Origin: Pseudoxanthomonas mexicana
Lineage (GTDB): Bacteria; Pseudomonadota; Gammaproteobacteria; Xanthomonadales; Xanthomonadaceae
Reading direction: 5' to 3'
Length of the DNA stretch: 64,000 nt
Assembly (NCBI RefSeq): GCF_010093385.1
Contig: NZ_PDWV01000005.1
Location: 1-64,000 of the forward strand
Part shown: in pieces, positions 62,436-64,000 of the stretch
Layout: each line of letters begins with the position of its first letter
Position numbering within the stretch: position 1 is the stretch's first letter
Made by a program: the position numbers and the translations under genes
Notes under the pieces: generated by a model
Database searches by the model: none
Told to the model about the DNA's origin: nothing
The model's input: the letters and a program-made list of their open reading frames with translations, nothing else

Positions 62436-63080
62436 ATGAAGCTGCCGCTGTCGTGTCCTGCCTTCATCCTGCTGGCGGCCTGCACGCCGGCGCCGCCTCC
62501 ACCGCCCGCCGTGCCGGCTGCGCCGCCGCCGGCAACGTCACCGAAGGTGCCATCGGCCGCTTCGCCCACTGCGCCCGCGCTGGCACCGCCCTCCTTCGAT
62601 TGCGCCAGGGCGGGCAGCGCCGCCGAGAAGCTGGTCTGCGGCGATGCCGAACTGGCGGCGCTGGATCGTCAGCTGGCCGCGCGTTACGCCCAATTCACGG
62701 ACGCAGACCCGGCCTTGCAGCGCGGGTGGGTGAAGGAACGCGATGCGTGCTGGAAGGCGGACGACCTGCGCCTGTGCGTGCTGGAGGCGTACCGGACCCG
62801 GCTGGTGGAACTGGCGATCGGCGCGCCCGGGCGGGTGGTTCCCACGACCGTGGAGTACCGCTGCAGCGACAACCGCAAGCCTTTCACCATGGTGTACTAC
62901 AACGACATCGATCCGCAGGCGGCGGTGATGACCTGGGGCAACGACCAGGCGATCGTGTTTCCGCAGCCGGCGGCCAGTGGCGCGAAGTACGGCCGCGTCG
63001 GCATCGAATACTGGGAGCACCAGGGGGAAGCGACCGTCGACTTCTTCGGCAACAAGCTCAGCTGCAAGCCCGTCCCGTAA
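62436..63080 (+). CDS. Lipoprotein fusing LprI-like and MliC-like lysozyme inhibitor domains
   Basis: A 214-residue predicted lipoprotein (lipobox LLAAC, Cys at residue 16 or so) with a Pro/Ala linker (about 17-55). The first domain (about 55-130) is DUF1311/LprI-like: FDCARAGSAAEKLVCGDAELAALD and RDACWKADDLRLCVLEAYRTRL with four conserved cysteines. The second (about 140-214) is MliC-like: VEYRCSDNRKPFTMVYYN and FFGNKLSCKP. Both domain families inhibit host or phage c-type lysozymes in other bacteria. The start at 62436 is chosen for the lipoprotein signal. Confidence 0.82.
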   Translation: MKLPLSCPAFILLAACTPAPPPPPAVPAAPPPATSPKVPSAASPTAPALAPPSFDCARAGSAAEKLVCGDAELAALDRQLAARYAQFTDADPALQRGWVKERDACWKADDLRLCVLEAYRTRLVELAIGAPGRVVPTTVEYRCSDNRKPFTMVYYNDIDPQAAVMTWGNDQAIVFPQPAASGAKYGRVGIEYWEHQGEATVDFFGNKLSCKPVP

Positions 63081-63092
63081 CGCCACGCCGTT

Positions 63093-63752
63093 TCAGCGCA
63101 CGCGGCGATAACGTACCTCGTTGTGGCGATCGCCCACCTGGGTGGTCACCAGGCCGTCGCGCGTCTGGTCGACGTCGAACACGGTGTTGCCCACGTTGAG
63201 GCGACCCTCGTTGATCCAGCCGTCGACGGTCTGGTCGCGCGTCCGCGCAGTGGCGCGGCCATCGGCATCGATGGTCAGGGTGACGTCGCGGTCATAGACC
63301 GCGTTGTAGCCCTCGAACCTGCCGACCATCCAGGACGGCACGTACGAGGAATGTCGCGCCCCCTGGTAGCGGTCGTCATCGTAGCGGTCGTCATGCTTGT
63401 TCGCGTTGTGCGCAATGGCGCCCAGGATGGCGGCGCCGATCAATACGCCTGCGGCGACCTTGGCGTCGTGGTCGTCGTGGTGTCCCGACGAACCGGTATG
63501 CACGCGGAACGTCGCACGGCAGCCGTCGTCCACCCAGATCTCGCGGCGGCTGTAGTCCCAGGTGCGGCCCTGCGTGCAGGACGCGCCGGACAGTGGCCGG
63601 TCGGGCGTGACGTAGCCGGCGGTCGCGATCGGACAACGCTGGGAGCGGTCGTTGCGGCTCTCGCAGGTGACGTAGTCGTCGGCGCGGGCGTCGGCACTCC
63701 ACAGGCCGGTACCGACGAGACAGACGGACAGCAGGATGCGCATGCGTTCCAT
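63093..63752 (-). CDS. DUF3011 domain exported protein
   Basis: A 219-residue protein with a signal peptide (cut near ARA-DD). The N-terminal domain has the DUF3011 cysteine pattern: YVTCESRNDRSQRCPI and CTQGRTWDYSRREIWVDDGCRATF. A His/Asp-rich stretch and a glycine-zipper-like helix (KVAAGVLIGAAILGAIAHN) follow, then a beta-rich C-terminal part. Function unknown; DUF3011 is common in Lysobacteraceae envelopes. GAAGGA lies six bases before the ATG at 63752. Confidence 0.8.
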   Translation of the reverse strand: MERMRILLSVCLVGTGLWSADARADDYVTCESRNDRSQRCPIATAGYVTPDRPLSGASCTQGRTWDYSRREIWVDDGCRATFRVHTGSSGHHDDHDAKVAAGVLIGAAILGAIAHNANKHDDRYDDDRYQGARHSSYVPSWMVGRFEGYNAVYDRDVTLTIDADGRATARTRDQTVDGWINEGRLNVGNTVFDVDQTRDGLVTTQVGDRHNEVRYRRVR

Positions 63753-63851
63753 GACGGGTCCTTCGCAGGGTGGCAGGGTGCGGCCTCCCCGGCCGCGTCG
63801 CCACCATACCTTCGGCGCGCGCTGAATGTGAGCCGAAATCGCGACCGTCCG

Positions 63852-64000
63852 TCAGCTGTCCGCTCGCCGTCGCTCCCGGACGGCGGCCACCCGGGCGGCC
63901 TGCAGCGCCTCACCGATCTGCACCCCCGTCATGCCTTCCCGCACCACATCGCGTGCGCTGACCTGCAGCGCGGCGCGGTGCAGGTCGACCAGGGCGCGCC
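63852..64000 (-). CDS. cca: C-terminus of probable CCA-adding enzyme, 5' part outside window
   Basis: The last 48 codons of a minus-strand gene reading LVDLHRAALQVSARDVVREG, then MTGVQIGEALQAARVAAVRERR and a stop. The G-x-x-I-G-x-A-L-x-x-A-R-x-x-A-V pattern is the usual tail of gammaproteobacterial tRNA nucleotidyltransferases, which add and repair the CCA end of tRNA. Too little is visible for certainty, but no other family fits better. Confidence 0.65.
   Translation of the reverse strand, partial: RALVDLHRAALQVSARDVVREGMTGVQIGEALQAARVAAVRERRRADS

Noticed and set aside
1-64000. tRNA, rRNA, CRISPR or toxin-antitoxin features
   Set aside because: Scanned by eye in all gaps; no cloverleaf, array of spaced repeats or paired small-gene module was found.

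Overview
This 64-kb, very GC-rich window reads as a chromosomal segment of a gammaproteobacterium of the Lysobacteraceae (Xanthomonadaceae), most like Pseudoxanthomonas or a close relative. The signs are the TonB-receptor-centred N-acetylglucosamine locus with nagX, the cytochrome oxidase operon with DUF2244 and DUF2909 satellites, several xanthomonad-type palindromic repeats, and the rpsU-yqeY-dnaG neighbourhood. The genus is inferred from protein style and gene order; no marker such as 16S rRNA is present, and I see no tRNA, rRNA or CRISPR array.

Layout. 1-2.2 kb: end of an EnvC-type murein hydrolase activator and a carboxy-terminal processing protease. 2.2-8.3 kb: monovalent cation/proton antiporter, DUF1820 protein, rhomboid protease, FadL-type porin, SMP-30-like periplasmic protein and a GGDEF protein. 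8.3-13.7 kb is an accessory patch: an ISL3 transposase remnant, a complete IS5-family element with CTAG target duplication, an outer membrane barrel, an IS3 orfA remnant, a large lipoprotein lipase and a decayed reverse-strand gene. 13.7-26 kb: putA, then the aa3 cytochrome c oxidase locus (ctaC, ctaD, a 44-aa membrane protein, ctaG, ctaE, DUF2909, SURF1, a SCO-like protein, ctaA, ctaB). 26-33.6 kb: a phosphatase, dnaG, respiratory D-lactate dehydrogenase, YihY, a GNAT enzyme, yqeY, rpsU and tsaD. 33.7-36.7 kb: a YbdG-type MscS channel and folate/pterin genes (folB, folK, a pteridine reductase-like gene). 36.9-40.3 kb: ATP-grasp, alpha-E and Anbu proteasome-like genes. 42-53.6 kb: GlcNAc/chitin utilisation (GH20 hexosaminidase, TonB receptor, sugar kinase, LacI regulator, nagB-II, nagA, nagX). 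53.7-62.4 kb: sugar dehydrogenase, then lipid A/envelope sugar enzymes (LABN, GT2, phosphoethanolamine transferase, PAP2, GT39) beside a two-component system. The window ends with a predicted lysozyme-inhibitor lipoprotein, a DUF3011 protein and the end of a probable cca.

How the genes work together. The oxidase locus encodes the catalytic core together with copper insertion and haem A synthesis, and dld and putA feed electrons to the same quinone pool. The nag locus covers outer membrane uptake, glycoside cleavage, phosphorylation, deacetylation and deamination under one LacI-type repressor; a perfect 16-bp palindrome upstream of the kinase is its likely operator.

Unusual points. rpsU has no stop codon at the usual S21 end and stays open through its own terminator hairpin into yqeY. 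Three genes (ybdG-like channel, GH20, sugar dehydrogenase) are each broken near the 3' end by what looks like one missing base. Three single-base losses in one window suggest base-calling or assembly errors as readily as real gene decay, and reads should settle this before biological conclusions are drawn.
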